Source of the DNA: Paraburkholderia sp. IMGN_8
GTDB taxonomy: Bacteria; Pseudomonadota; Gammaproteobacteria; Burkholderiales; Burkholderiaceae
NCBI RefSeq assembly: GCF_038050405.1
Contig: NZ_CP150901.1
Span: 3,906,001-3,970,000 of the forward strand
DNA: 64,000 bases
Reading direction: 5' to 3'
Positions within the stretch are counted from its first letter, which is position 1, and each line of letters begins with the position of its first letter. Under the pieces are notes generated by a model. It had not been told where the DNA came from. It saw nothing but the letters and a program-made list of their open reading frames with translations, and ran no database searches. A program made the translations under genes and the position numbers. Positions 28,085 to 37,526 of the stretch are shown one piece after another.

Positions 28085-28563
28085 CTCTTTCCCCGGAAAG
28101 CCAAATCAAAACAATTGCTTAGCATAAAACGTGCCGCAATCGAGCCACAGTATTGTTCGAGACGGAAAATCTTTCGTAACCACTCATTCTGCCGACCCCA
28201 ATCGGCAAAACAGACGTATCGCATTAATCTGCAAGTCGCCAAGACGAGGATACTGCGACTAATATTCGCGTTCCGTTGGATGCCGCACCGACTCGGCTTA
28301 TCGGAAAACCCCTAGTGCCTTCAATTCTGGCGGGAACGGCGAAAGAAATAATGCGAAGGCGTTCATTAAAATCCATTGCGCATCACCGGCCATCAGCCAA
28401 TACGCATTAGATACAGATCTTTATGACGACAATGTGCTTATCGACAGGCACCGGCCAGCTGAATGGCTCAGGTCGAGCTGAAGTCGGCACTCACCAGAAT
28501 GGAGACGCTCGCCGTTGCGGGCCGACTGGCGGGCTCTAAATGGAGGAAGGGGTAAAGCAAACC
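28085..28563. other. non-coding stretch, AT-richer than surroundings
   Basis: About 480 bases without a supportable gene. Base composition is less GC-rich than the neighbouring genes. It must hold the promoter of the 67-residue gene on the minus strand. No repeat or RNA gene was recognised. Confidence 0.5.
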
Positions 28564-28584
28564 GCGCCAGCCGCGGGCTGGCGC
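28564..28584 (-). terminator. hairpin after the small lipoprotein gene
   Basis: GCGCCAGCC / GGCTGGCGC with a three-base loop immediately after the stop codon; the following T stretch is weak. Confidence 0.6.
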
Positions 28585-28588
28585 ATTG

Positions 28589-28849
28589 TTATTTCGCCCG
28601 GCAGGCGTAAATCAGGCTGAGCATGCTGCTGTTGGTGGACTGGCGCACCACGTCGTAAGCGCCGCCGCAACTCGCGCGCGCCTGTTGAACGCAGGAGTCG
28701 GAGCCAGCCGGGCATTGGACCAGTGTAGTGGCGCGACCGTCCGACAGAAACAGCGGCGCGCTGCTGCTGCAACCGCTCAGCACGGCGATTCCGGCGACGG
28801 CCAGCGCCGCGCAAGCCCGGCGCGCAAAAGAGGAAAGACTGCGTTTCAT
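28589..28849 (-). CDS. small lipoprotein, function unknown
   Basis: An 86-residue precursor: basic MKRSLSSFARR, hydrophobic core, then the lipobox LSGCSS with the modified Cys at about residue 26. The mature part (about 60 residues) has four further Cys (VQCPAGSDSC, ASCGGAYD, IYACRAK) that could form two disulfides in the periplasm. No known domain. It sits 76 bases past the sigma-54 regulator, on the same strand, and may be independent. Confidence 0.72.
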   Translation of the reverse strand: MKRSLSSFARRACAALAVAGIAVLSGCSSSAPLFLSDGRATTLVQCPAGSDSCVQQARASCGGAYDVVRQSTNSSMLSLIYACRAK

Positions 28850-28925
28850 TGAAACCCCGATTGCTTCTTGTTTTTCGACCACGCGATTGTGCCACGCGCG
28901 AATTGCGCTGCGTCAGTCGATGTCT

Positions 28926-30398
28926 TCACACCTCGATGCCGTAAGTCGCAATCTTCTTATAAAGCGTCGCGCGGCCCATGCCGATCTGCGCCGCCGTCTC
29001 GATCACGCGCCCGCCATTGGCGTGCAATGCGTCGCTCAGGAAGCGTTTCTCGAACGCCGCCATGGCATCGCTCCACAATGGCCGCTCGGGCGCAGCGGCC
29101 GTTTCAGCCGGGGCGCGCGCCCCAGTCGTCATATCGAGCTCACGCGGATTGCGCGAGACCCCATGCGCCGGACCGACGAATGGCGCCAACGCGCGCGCGT
29201 CGATGCGCTCGCTGTCGGACAGCATCACGGCGCGTTCCAGCGTATTGCGCAATTCCCGCACATTGCCGGGCCATCCGTACGAACACAGCAGCCGCAGCGC
29301 GTCGTCCTGCAATTCGAAGTGACTGCCGCCGCGCGCTTGCGTCGACAGATCCTCGAGCATCGCGTAGGCCAGCGCTTCGATATCGGACCGACGCTCGCGC
29401 AACGCCGGCGCCTGGATCGTCAGCACGTTCAGACGGTAGAACAGGTCCGCGCGAAAGCGCCCGGCCGCGACCAGCGCCGGCAAATCGGCCGAGGTCGCGG
29501 CAATGATCCGCACGTCCGCGCGCACGATCCGGTTGGAGCCGAGCGGTTCGAACTCCTTGTCTTGCAGCACACGCAGCAGCTTGCCTTGCAAGGGCAGCGG
29601 CATGTCGCCGATTTCGTCGAGAAACAGTGTGCCGCCATTCGCGAGTTCGAACTTGCCGACGCGGCCCTTGCGATCGGCGCCGGTGTACGCGCCTGGCGCC
29701 GCGCCGAAGAATTCGACTTCGAGCAAGCTATCGGGAATCGCCGCGACGTTGACGGTGACGAGCGGCTGATTCGCCCGCGCCGATCCGGCGTGGATCGCGT
29801 GCGCCAGCAGTTCCTTGCCGGTGCCGGTTTCGCCGAGCAGAAGCACCGGCGAGTCGACCTGCGCCGCCCGGCGCGCCTGGCGCTTCACTTCGAGACTGGC
29901 CGCGCTCGTGCCGACAAAACTGCCGAATGTGTATTTGGCCCGCCGCGCCTGCGCCAGCGACTGACGCGTCGCAATCAACTCCTCCTGCACCCGCGAATAG
30001 CGGGAAAAGAGCGGGGTCAGCGCTTTCAGTTCATCGAACAACGCGAAACCGACCGCGCCGACCGTTTCGCCCGCATCGTCTTTCAGCGGCAGCCGCGTGA
30101 CGACGAGCGGCTCGCGGTCCGTTTCGAGGATGTCGAGCAAAATCGGTTTGCCGGTCTTCACGACCTCGCGCATCAGGCTGTTGGGAATCACCGCTTCGCA
30201 GTCGCGGCCGATGGCCTGCTGCGGATCCGAAAAGCCGAAACGCGCCGCATAGCGCTTGTTGATCCATACGACGCGTGCGTCGGCATCGACGATGAAAGTA
30301 CCTTCGCTGAAATTTTCGAAAGTACGGAAAAGCGAGTCCATCGCCCGGCGCAGCACGTCGCCGTAGGTGGCGGGCAGGCCCGCCCAGTCGTTCATCAT
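28926..30398 (-). CDS. sigma-54-dependent activator with PAS domain (HbcR-like)
   Basis: A 490-residue bacterial enhancer-binding protein. It has an N-terminal PAS sensor (FENFSEGTFIVDADARVVWINKRYAARFG), a central AAA+ domain with Walker A LLGETGTGKE, the sigma-54 contact loop as GAYTGA (usual GAFTGA), Walker B TLFLDEIGDMP, and a C-terminal Fis-type helix-turn-helix (RVIETAAQIGMGRATLYKKI). It is divergent from a GntP permease that has a -24/-12 promoter, which makes that gene its obvious target. The arrangement resembles hbcR next to a permease gene in Pseudomonas, controlling 3-hydroxybutyrate use. Confidence 0.93.
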   Translation of the reverse strand: MMNDWAGLPATYGDVLRRAMDSLFRTFENFSEGTFIVDADARVVWINKRYAARFGFSDPQQAIGRDCEAVIPNSLMREVVKTGKPILLDILETDREPLVVTRLPLKDDAGETVGAVGFALFDELKALTPLFSRYSRVQEELIATRQSLAQARRAKYTFGSFVGTSAASLEVKRQARRAAQVDSPVLLLGETGTGKELLAHAIHAGSARANQPLVTVNVAAIPDSLLEVEFFGAAPGAYTGADRKGRVGKFELANGGTLFLDEIGDMPLPLQGKLLRVLQDKEFEPLGSNRIVRADVRIIAATSADLPALVAAGRFRADLFYRLNVLTIQAPALRERRSDIEALAYAMLEDLSTQARGGSHFELQDDALRLLCSYGWPGNVRELRNTLERAVMLSDSERIDARALAPFVGPAHGVSRNPRELDMTTGARAPAETAAAPERPLWSDAMAAFEKRFLSDALHANGGRVIETAAQIGMGRATLYKKIATYGIEV

Positions 30399-30431
30399 GG
30401 TGTCGCTGTCTCCGGCTATCGTTTTATTTGT

Positions 30432-30455
30432 GCTTGTCTCGTTTGATAGACAAGC
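30432..30455. promoter_or_regulatory. candidate upstream activating sequence for the sigma-54 activator
   Basis: Perfect dyad GCTTGTCT-N8-AGACAAGC. It lies 34 bases before the activator start and roughly 200 bases upstream of the predicted GntP transcription start, a normal distance for an enhancer that acts through DNA looping. It could also mediate autoregulation. Confidence 0.6.
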
Positions 30456-30615
30456 TTATCTCAACAGAGAGATCGTCAGCAATCCCACCACATAAGGAGT
30501 TTACCCAGGTCAGCTTATTTTGCGTCCAGCTTTAGAGACGTTTGGGTACAATCGGCCGCATCACGTTTCGAGCTTTGGTCTGCGGAATCAATCAGCGGGC
30601 CGCTGCGGCGCGCGT

Positions 30616-30631
30616 GGCACGGAACCTGCAT
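30616..30631 (+). promoter_or_regulatory. sigma-54 (-24/-12) promoter of the GntP permease gene
   Basis: TGGCACGGAACCTGCA. It matches TGGCACG-N4-TTGCA with one mismatch, and the GG and GC pairs have the required ten-base separation. Transcription would begin near 30642, leaving a leader of about 58 bases to the ATG at 30700. Confidence 0.8.
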
Positions 30632-30699
30632 TTGCGGGCGCCGGGCCGTCGCACCCTCGGGACGGCGTACACGTAGAACAACCAAGCTTCGGAGACTCA

Positions 30700-32100
30700 A
30701 TGTCCTTTGTTATCGTCCTCGCCGCACTGGCGTTTCTGATGTTTGCCGCCTATCGCGGCTACAGCGTCATTCTTTTCGCCCCGATCGCCGCGCTCGGCGC
30801 GGTGCTGCTGACCGAACCCGCCGCCGTCGCACCAGTGTTCTCCGGCATCTTCATGGAGAAGATGGTCGGCTTCGTGAAGCTTTACTTCCCGGTGTTTCTG
30901 TTGGGCGCGGTGTTCGGCAAGGTCATCGAATTGTCCGGTTTCTCGGAGTCGATCGTGGCCGCGGCGATTCGCTATATCGGCCGCTCGCGCGCCAATGCGG
31001 TGATCGTCGCGGTGTGCGCGCTGCTCACCTATGGCGGCGTGTCGCTGTTCGTCGTGGTGTTCGCGGTGTATCCGTTCGCGGCCGAGCTGTACCGCCAGAG
31101 CAATATTCCGAAGCGCCTGATGCCTGGCGCGATCGCACTCGGCGCGTTCTCGTTCACGATGGATTCGCTGCCGGGCACGCCGCAGATCCAGAACATCATC
31201 CCGACCACGTTCTTCAAGACGACGTCCTGGGCCGCGCCGACGCTGGGCGTGATCGGCTCGCTGTTCATCATCGTGGTTGGGCTGACATATCTGGAATGGC
31301 GCCGCCGTGCCGCAATGGCGACCGGCGAAGGTTACGGTACCGATCTCGTCAACGAACCGGAGCGCGTCGAATCGAAGCAACTGCCGCATCCGCTGCTGGC
31401 GGTCGCGCCGCTGATTCTGGTCGGCGTGGCGAACTTCCTGCTGACCCGCTGGATTCCCAATTGGTACGGCGCGTCGTACACGGTCGCAGCGGACATCCTG
31501 CCGGGCGTCCATGCACCGGTCACCACGACGATCAAGAGCGTGGTTGCAATCTGGGCCGTCGAAGGCGCGTTGCTGCTCGGTGTCGTCATGGTCGTGGTGA
31601 CGGCGTTCGGCCGCGTGCGCGAGCGTTTTGCGATCGGCACCAAGGCTGCGGTGGCGGGCGCGCTGCTGGCCTCGTTGAATACCGCGTCGGAGTATGGCTT
31701 CGGCGGCGTGATCGCCGCATTGCCCGGCTTTCTGGTGGTCAGCGATGCGTTGAAGAGCATTCCGAATCCGCTCGTCAATGCGGCCGTTTCGGTGAGCTCG
31801 CTGGCGGGCATTACGGGTTCGGCGTCGGGCGGCATGAGTATCGCGCTCGCGGCCATGTCCGACGTGTTCATCAAGGGCGCGGAAGCCGCGCATATCCCGA
31901 TGGAAGTGTTGCACCGGGTCGTCGCGATGGCGAGCGGCGGCATGGACACGCTGCCGCATAACGGCGCGGTGATCACGCTGCTGGCGGTGACGGGATTAAC
32001 GCACCGCCAGTCGTATCGCGACATCTTCGCGGTGACGGTGATCAAGACGCTGGCGGTGTTCTTCGTGATCTCGGTGTATTACATGACCGGGTTGGTTTGA
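30700..32100 (+). CDS. GntP-family permease
   Basis: A 466-residue inner-membrane protein with about 12 hydrophobic segments and GntP/CitM-type motifs (TYGGVSLFVVVFAVYPFAAELYRQ, SFTMDSLPGTPQIQNIIPTTFFKTT, SLAGITGSASGGMSIAL, GGMDTLPHNGAVITLL). The family imports gluconate and short hydroxy or keto acids with H+. The sigma-54 promoter and the HbcR-like regulator suggest D-3-hydroxybutyrate or a related acid (inference). GGAG precedes the ATG. No catabolic enzyme is next to it. Confidence 0.9.
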   Translation: MSFVIVLAALAFLMFAAYRGYSVILFAPIAALGAVLLTEPAAVAPVFSGIFMEKMVGFVKLYFPVFLLGAVFGKVIELSGFSESIVAAAIRYIGRSRANAVIVAVCALLTYGGVSLFVVVFAVYPFAAELYRQSNIPKRLMPGAIALGAFSFTMDSLPGTPQIQNIIPTTFFKTTSWAAPTLGVIGSLFIIVVGLTYLEWRRRAAMATGEGYGTDLVNEPERVESKQLPHPLLAVAPLILVGVANFLLTRWIPNWYGASYTVAADILPGVHAPVTTTIKSVVAIWAVEGALLLGVVMVVVTAFGRVRERFAIGTKAAVAGALLASLNTASEYGFGGVIAALPGFLVVSDALKSIPNPLVNAAVSVSSLAGITGSASGGMSIALAAMSDVFIKGAEAAHIPMEVLHRVVAMASGGMDTLPHNGAVITLLAVTGLTHRQSYRDIFAVTVIKTLAVFFVISVYYMTGLV

Positions 32101-32247
32101 TTGTCCGATAAGCTGCGGGCGTTGTCGCCGCCAATGCCCGCAGCCAATATTTCCGATGCGGTACGTGAGGTTTGTTTGATAGGAGCCGGCCGGTCGCACA
32201 TTTATCAGGTGAATTGGCTTGGCATGTGGCGTAAGTATCTACGCTCC

Positions 32248-32275
32248 TCAAGAAAACAGCCGCTTCCGCCGTAAA
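32248..32275 (+). promoter_or_regulatory. weak sigma-28-like site before the diguanylate cyclase
   Basis: TCAAGAAA-N12-GCCGTAAA. The boxes resemble those of the two chemoreceptor promoters but the spacing is one base longer and the -10 differs at two positions. Confidence 0.3.
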
Positions 32276-32336
32276 AGCAGAGAGTTGCCGTCAATTGACG
32301 CGGCCCGGAAACTAACCTTCACTGCGCGGCCACACC

Positions 32337-33914
32337 ATGTCAGGCAGGACGTCCATCCTCAATGCAATTCTTGCGACACCGTCGTCGGATCACGGACAGG
32401 TTACAGCCGCCATCCGGTCGTCAATGCTATCGACTTTGTTCGAGCATACGCGGCCACTGCTCCTGTCTGGCCTCGCCAGTGCATTTGTTGCGTTCGTTGC
32501 CCTCGTCCGTCTGCATCAGATGTGGGCGGCGCTATGGCTGGTAGCGGATATATGTCTCCTCGCCGCACGGCTCGGCATCGCGCATGCCTACGTCATGCGC
32601 AGCCGGACCGAAGCGGCTCATCCCGGTCCGTGGGCAATGCACTACGCTCCGGTTTCGCTGCTGGCCTGCTTCCTGTTCGGCATCGGAACGATGGCGTGTG
32701 TCATGTCCCCGGATGCGGAATTAGCCTCACTCGCCGTCATGGTGACCGCCGGAATTCTTGGCGGTATAGCGTCGAGAAATGCGGCGTTGCCCCGCCTCGC
32801 CATCGCACAGATTTGCCTGGGCGCATGTCCCATTGGTCTGGGTGCGCTGCTCGCACCTCGCAGCGGGTCGTGGATTCTCGTGCCGCCACTCTTCATGTAC
32901 ATCGCCGCAATGGCTTCGGTTGTCCGGAGACACTATGCGGTGCTCGTTGCCCTGATGACGGCGGAACAGCGCCATGCTGAACTTGCAGCCAGATTCGACG
33001 CCGCATTGGCCCATATGCCACACGGGCTATGCACGATTGATAGCGCCGGCAAGGTGATTATTGCCAACCGCCGAACCGCAGAGCTGTTCGGCGCGACTAT
33101 CGAAATGCTGAAGCTCAACGTCCCGCTCCCTGAGTTTATCGGCCACGTGGGACTGGCGAAGTTTGGAGAAACGCTCAGAAGGCAACTTGTCGAACAGTGC
33201 GCCGTATGGCTATCGAATGAAGGGCGTCCCTTCAGCATGGAACTCAACGACGGCCGCCACCTCGAGATGACCCGAAACCCGGTACCTGATGGAAGCGCTG
33301 TCATCATTATCGAAGACGTCACGGAACGCCGGGAGTCCGAAGCGAAGATCCTCTATCTGGCGCGTCACGACCCGCTCACGGGCCTTCCCAATCGCCGGGA
33401 ATTACGCGACGAGATTGAAGGGATTCTCTGCCGTTGCGCGGCGAACCGCGAAGCTACAGTGGCGGTGATGTGTCTCGACCTGGACGGCTTCAAACAGGTC
33501 AACGACAGGTTCGGTCATCATGCCGGCGACGAGGTACTGGTAACCGTTGCAGACCGATTGAGAGCGTTGCTTCAACGTGAGGAGTTGGTGGCGCGACTCG
33601 GCGGCGATGAGTTCGCCGTTGTCCTCGAGAACGCAACCTCTTCCGGCGCCGGCGCACTCGCTCAACGCGTTATCCGCCAAATCGCCAAGCCGTATTGGCT
33701 ATCGACAGACGATGCAGTAAGCATTGGCACCAGCATCGGCATCGCGTTCGCGGTGAGCGGTGAGTCCTTCGAACGATTGATGAAGCGCGCCGACGCGGCG
33801 TTGTACGACGCAAAGCAATCCGGCAAGGGTACGTATCGCTTCTCGAGCGCGGAGGTTACCGCGAAGGAAATTCCTTGTGGGACTAGCGAATCCGCCTTGC
33901 AAAGGTCCCAATAG
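32337..33914 (+). CDS. membrane-bound PAS-GGDEF diguanylate cyclase
   Basis: A 525-residue protein: about six membrane helices in residues 30-200, a PAS domain (FDAALAHMPHGLCTIDSAGKVIIANRRTAELFG) at about 210-320, and a GGDEF domain with RHDPLTGLPNRRELRDEIE and an intact GGDEF active site at 422-426. It should make cyclic di-GMP from two GTP. The product-inhibition site (RxxD five residues before GGDEF) is QREE here, so feedback inhibition by this site is not expected. No EAL domain. No clear RBS is seen at the ATG; a Met at 32424 is an alternative. GC is somewhat lower than in neighbours. Confidence 0.9.
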   Translation: MSGRTSILNAILATPSSDHGQVTAAIRSSMLSTLFEHTRPLLLSGLASAFVAFVALVRLHQMWAALWLVADICLLAARLGIAHAYVMRSRTEAAHPGPWAMHYAPVSLLACFLFGIGTMACVMSPDAELASLAVMVTAGILGGIASRNAALPRLAIAQICLGACPIGLGALLAPRSGSWILVPPLFMYIAAMASVVRRHYAVLVALMTAEQRHAELAARFDAALAHMPHGLCTIDSAGKVIIANRRTAELFGATIEMLKLNVPLPEFIGHVGLAKFGETLRRQLVEQCAVWLSNEGRPFSMELNDGRHLEMTRNPVPDGSAVIIIEDVTERRESEAKILYLARHDPLTGLPNRRELRDEIEGILCRCAANREATVAVMCLDLDGFKQVNDRFGHHAGDEVLVTVADRLRALLQREELVARLGGDEFAVVLENATSSGAGALAQRVIRQIAKPYWLSTDDAVSIGTSIGIAFAVSGESFERLMKRADAALYDAKQSGKGTYRFSSAEVTAKEIPCGTSESALQRSQ

Positions 33915-34127
33915 CGCGCCCCCCGAGCGCGAGCACCCGGCTGCTTCCGTTTCTCTCTACACACACCATCGGCCAGGTGGTGTCGGCCGGCGACTCATTC
34001 TTCAAGCTGTGGCGCTCCGTGCCGAAGCCCATTCCAGATCGGAGGCGCGTAATGGCAACAGCAACGGCGAGACTTTTGTTCAGTTAGCTTAGCGGTTTGC
34101 CCCGCGAACCCAACCACCGCCACGCCC

Positions 34128-34529
34128 ATGAGCCCAACGCCCGCCTTCTGGATGATTCCCAACGCCCCGACACCGGTCGGACCGTTCTCGCATGCCACCG
34201 AAGCCGACGGCTGGGTGTTCCTGACCGGCCAGATGCCGACCTCGCCCACCGACGATGCCGCGCCGTTACCCGACGGCGTCGTCGCGCAAACGCAGCGCGT
34301 AATGGACAACCTGATTCTCGTCTTGCAAGGCATCGGCCTGGGCCTGCAACACGTGGTCGCCGCGCGCATCTTTCTGACCGAGTTCAAGCGCGACTACGCG
34401 GCGATGAACGACACTTACCGCGCCTACTTCCCCGCGGACGCGCTGCCTGCGAGGACCTGCATTGGCGTCACCGCGCTGGCGCGCGATGCGCTGGTCGAGA
34501 TCGACTTCATCGCGAAGCGGCCAGGCTGA
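34128..34529 (+). CDS. RidA-family protein
   Basis: A 133-residue YjgF/YER057c/UK114 protein with the N-terminal GPFSHATEADGWVFLTGQMP, and LPARTCIGVTAL carrying the conserved Arg that hydrolyses 2-aminoacrylate and other enamines/imines in RidA. Ends with VEIDFIAKRPG. Whether it is a detoxifying RidA or a divergent Rid subgroup cannot be decided; the Arg favours deaminase activity. Stands alone. Confidence 0.88.
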   Translation: MSPTPAFWMIPNAPTPVGPFSHATEADGWVFLTGQMPTSPTDDAAPLPDGVVAQTQRVMDNLILVLQGIGLGLQHVVAARIFLTEFKRDYAAMNDTYRAYFPADALPARTCIGVTALARDALVEIDFIAKRPG

Positions 34530-34645
34530 TCCGCCTCGGCGAAACGCGTCCCGCACCCGTTTTCACGGCTACTCGGCACGCATCAAAGCAACCCTGCAAT
34601 AACGGCTCAGCGCGGCATAAACCTGAGTGGTTTACTGGGAAACCC

Positions 34646-34672
34646 TCAAGAGTGCAGGGTCAATGCCGTTAA
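34646..34672 (+). promoter_or_regulatory. sigma-28 (FliA)-like promoter of the Aer-type receptor
   Basis: TCAAGAGT-N11-GCCGTTAA. Same -10 octamer, same spacing and same TCAAG core as the site at 3491-3517. About 57 bases separate it from the ATG. Confidence 0.75.
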
Positions 34673-34729
34673 TCCTTGCATAGTCGTAAGGACCGCGCGG
34701 ACGCGCGTCCGCTCCAAGCAAGGAAAGCC

Positions 34730-36430
34730 ATGCGCAACAATCAGCCCGTCACCGGGCACGAATACGAATTCCCTTCGTCACAGATGCTTGTTTCCGCGAC
34801 CGATCTGACCGGCCGCATCCAGTATTGCAATCCGGCGTTCATCGCCGTCTCGGGCTTTACGCGCAATGAACTGATCGGCCAGCCGCACAACCTGATCCGT
34901 CATCCGGACATGCCGCGCGAAGCCTTCGCCGACATGTGGACAACCATCCGCGACGGCCGTCCATGGACCGCGCTCGTCAAAAACCGCCGCAAGACCGGCG
35001 ACCACTACTGGGTGCACGCGAGCGTCACGCCGGTGGTCGAGAAAGGCGCGGTGGTCGGCTATCTGAGCGTGCGCGTGAAGCCGGAACGCGACGCGGTGCG
35101 CGCCGCCGAAGCGCTGTATGCGCGCATCCGCACGGGCAAATCGCGCGCGTTCACGTTGCGCCGCGGCGTGGTGGTACGCACCGGCGTGCCCGGCCGTTTG
35201 CAAGCATTGATGCGCCTGCCCGTCGCGACGCGCGCGGCGATCGGCTATGCGATCACGCCGCTGGCGCTGCTGCTTACCGGCTTCGCGGCCTGGAGCGGCA
35301 CGCCGCCGGCGCCGTTCTGGATCGCGTTCGGCGTCACCACGGTGTTCAGCATCGCGTCGTGGCAGATACTGAAGCGGCAACTCGCCGAGCCGATCCGTGA
35401 GATGTCCGGCTTCGCAACCCGCCTCGCCGCCGGCGACCTGACCGCCGATCTGGTGATCGCGCGTCACGACGACCTCGGCGACGTGCTGCAGGCATTGAAT
35501 CAATTGAAGGCGAATCTCGCGGCGATCGTCTACGACGTGCGCGCGCAGATCACCGGCATGCTCGACAACGCGCGTGAAATTTCCAGCGGCAATGTCGATC
35601 TTGCGCGCCGCACGGAATTGCAGGCTGCGTCGCTCGAAGAAACCGCCGCCACCATGGAGGAACTGACCACCACCGTGCAGGCCAATGCCGATGCCAGCGT
35701 GCGCGCGCTCGACCTGGCGAAAGACGCGCAAGCGGCGGCGGCGGTCGGAGGCAAGATCGCAGGCCAGGTCGAGCAGACTATGGCCGGCATTACGGCCGCG
35801 TCGAAGCGCATTGCCGACATCACCGGCGTGATCGACGGCATCGCGTTCCAGACCAACATCCTCGCACTGAATGCCGCTGTCGAGGCGGCGCGCGCGGGCG
35901 AAGCGGGCCGCTCGTTCGCGGTCGTCGCCAGCGAGGTGCGCATGCTGGCGCAACGTTGCGCGGCGTCGTCGAAGGAAATCAAATCGGTGGTCGAGGCAAG
36001 TGCAACCGAAGTTGCGCTGGGCACCGAACTGGTTGCACGCACAACCTCGCAGATGCGCGTGATCGATGAGGCGGTGAGCCGCGTGTCGTCGATCATCGTC
36101 GAAGTGGCGAATGCCAGCAGCGAGCAGGCCGAAGGGATTCGCCAGGTGAATCAGGCGGTCTCGCATCTGGACGGCGCCACGCAGCAGAACGCCACGCTGG
36201 TCGAGCAGGCGGCCGCCACGGCGCAACGTCTTGCGGAACAGGCCGACGTGCTGGACGAAGCGGTGCGCCTCTTCACCCTCGCCGACGCAACACCCGCGCG
36301 GCGCGCGGCCACGCCGAAGCGCCAGGCCACCGCGCACAATCAGGCACGCGCAGAGGCACGCGAAGTGAAGCGCAATGCTGCACATGCAATTGCACGCGAT
36401 ATCGAGCAGGAAGAAACGACATCGATCTGA
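34730..36430 (+). CDS. Aer-type PAS chemoreceptor
   Basis: A 566-residue cytoplasm-facing receptor: an N-terminal PAS domain with the redox-type motif ([39 protein letters not shown]), a hydrophobic hairpin anchoring it in the inner membrane ([19 protein letters not shown] and the following helix), HAMP, and the MCP signalling coil with [32 protein letters not shown]. As in Aer, FAD bound by PAS would report redox/oxygen state to CheA. The ATG at 34730 has AAGGAAAG upstream. There is no CheR pentapeptide. A 20-bp tandem repeat covers the stop codon. Confidence 0.93.
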   Translation: MRNNQPVTGHEYEFPSSQMLVSATDLTGRIQYCNPAFIAVSGFTRNELIGQPHNLIRHPDMPREAFADMWTTIRDGRPWTALVKNRRKTGDHYWVHASVTPVVEKGAVVGYLSVRVKPERDAVRAAEALYARIRTGKSRAFTLRRGVVVRTGVPGRLQALMRLPVATRAAIGYAITPLALLLTGFAAWSGTPPAPFWIAFGVTTVFSIASWQILKRQLAEPIREMSGFATRLAAGDLTADLVIARHDDLGDVLQALNQLKANLAAIVYDVRAQITGMLDNAREISSGNVDLARRTELQAASLEETAATMEELTTTVQANADASVRALDLAKDAQAAAAVGGKIAGQVEQTMAGITAASKRIADITGVIDGIAFQTNILALNAAVEAARAGEAGRSFAVVASEVRMLAQRCAASSKEIKSVVEASATEVALGTELVARTTSQMRVIDEAVSRVSSIIVEVANASSEQAEGIRQVNQAVSHLDGATQQNATLVEQAAATAQRLAEQADVLDEAVRLFTLADATPARRAATPKRQATAHNQARAEAREVKRNAAHAIARDIEQEETTSI

Positions 36431-36455
36431 TAGACACGACATTGATCTGATAGAT
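36416..36455 (+). repeat. 20-bp tandem duplication over the Aer-type stop codon
   Basis: Two adjacent copies of ACGACAT(C/T)GATCTGATAGA(C/T), two mismatches. The first copy contains the gene's TGA and a following TAG; the second lies downstream. Likely replication slippage. Confidence 0.7.
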
Positions 36456-36563
36456 CGGCGTTACTCCCACCTCGACAGCCCGCTATTGACACACCAGGAT
36501 GGAACCGTCAGCGCCCAGTGAATTGTGTGGGCCGGCTGACCTGAGTAACAACGGCGTTTTGCG

Positions 36564-36594
36564 GCCCGTCTCTTTCTGGACGGGCTATTTTTTT
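36564..36594 (+). terminator. terminator of the Aer-type receptor gene
   Basis: GCCCGTC / GACGGGC stem with an eight-base loop followed by TATTTTTTT. The remainder of 36431-36885 shows no gene. Confidence 0.85.
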
Positions 36595-36885
36595 GCCCGT
36601 TTTTTTGCCCGTTGTTTCCTGGTCGCTTTTTCGGGTGGCGATCCTTGAGGCCGTGCTCGCGGCTGAGCGTAGCCGTCGATCGAGGCAGCCATGCGAACGG
36701 TGAGGGAATACGGGAGCAATCGGCGCGGGTTTGGTGCGTCGTTGTAACCCGGCACGGCGCGGCACCGATGGCGCGCCCAGCGCGAAGCGATGCTACGCTA
36801 AGCAGGCTGCGCCCGCATTCGCGCGCGTTTGCCCGTAAGCCTTACGAGGTGCAAGCAACAGGATCCACCATCCCCGGAGACTGAC

Positions 36886-37479
36886 GTGACTGCTTCCGAC
36901 GCGCCGCACATCAATCCGCTCTCCTCGCACTACACCGCCATGGCGCGCAACAACGCGTGGTCGAATCTGCGCCTGTACCGCACCTGTCTCACGTTGACCG
37001 ATGAGGCCTTCGCCGAGCGCAGGGTGAGTTTCTTTCCGTCGTTGCAGCTCACGTTGAATCACATTCTTCTGGTCGATCGGTATTACTTCGATGCGCTGGT
37101 CGACGGCGGTAAAGGGCTCACCATTTTCGACAACGAATTGCCCTATCCGCGCGCAGCCGACCTGTGGGATGCACAAGTAGAGAGCGACCGGCAACTGCTG
37201 GCCTTCTGCGAATCGCTGACCGACGATGCTTTACAACGCGACGTTCGGATCGACCGCGGTCCTGCTGTCGGTGTGCAGCACGAAAAGATCGGCAGCGTAT
37301 TGCCGCATGTTTTCGTCCATCAGATCCATCATCGCGGCCAGGCGCATGCGATGTTGAGCGGCACCACCGCCGCCCCGCCTCAGCTCGACGAGTTTTTCCT
37401 CGCCGCCGACGCGCCGTTACGCGCGCCCGACCTGCGTGAGCTGGCTAGCCTGAACGAGCTACCGGGATCGCCGCGATAA
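36886..37479 (+). CDS. DinB-fold protein
   Basis: A 197-residue four-helix-bundle protein of the DinB/YfiT superfamily. Metal-binding His residues are seen in LTLNHILLVDRYY and in HQIHHRGQAHAML. Such proteins bind divalent metal and many act as thiol-dependent transferases; the role here is unknown. The start is GTG at 36886 with CGGAGA at correct spacing; an upstream ATG at 36829 lacks an RBS. Confidence 0.85.
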   Translation: MTASDAPHINPLSSHYTAMARNNAWSNLRLYRTCLTLTDEAFAERRVSFFPSLQLTLNHILLVDRYYFDALVDGGKGLTIFDNELPYPRAADLWDAQVESDRQLLAFCESLTDDALQRDVRIDRGPAVGVQHEKIGSVLPHVFVHQIHHRGQAHAMLSGTTAAPPQLDEFFLAADAPLRAPDLRELASLNELPGSPR

Positions 37480-37526
37480 GTCAAAACAAGTCCGCAAACT
37501 GGCTAACCGAAGCGCGCGTCAGCAAC

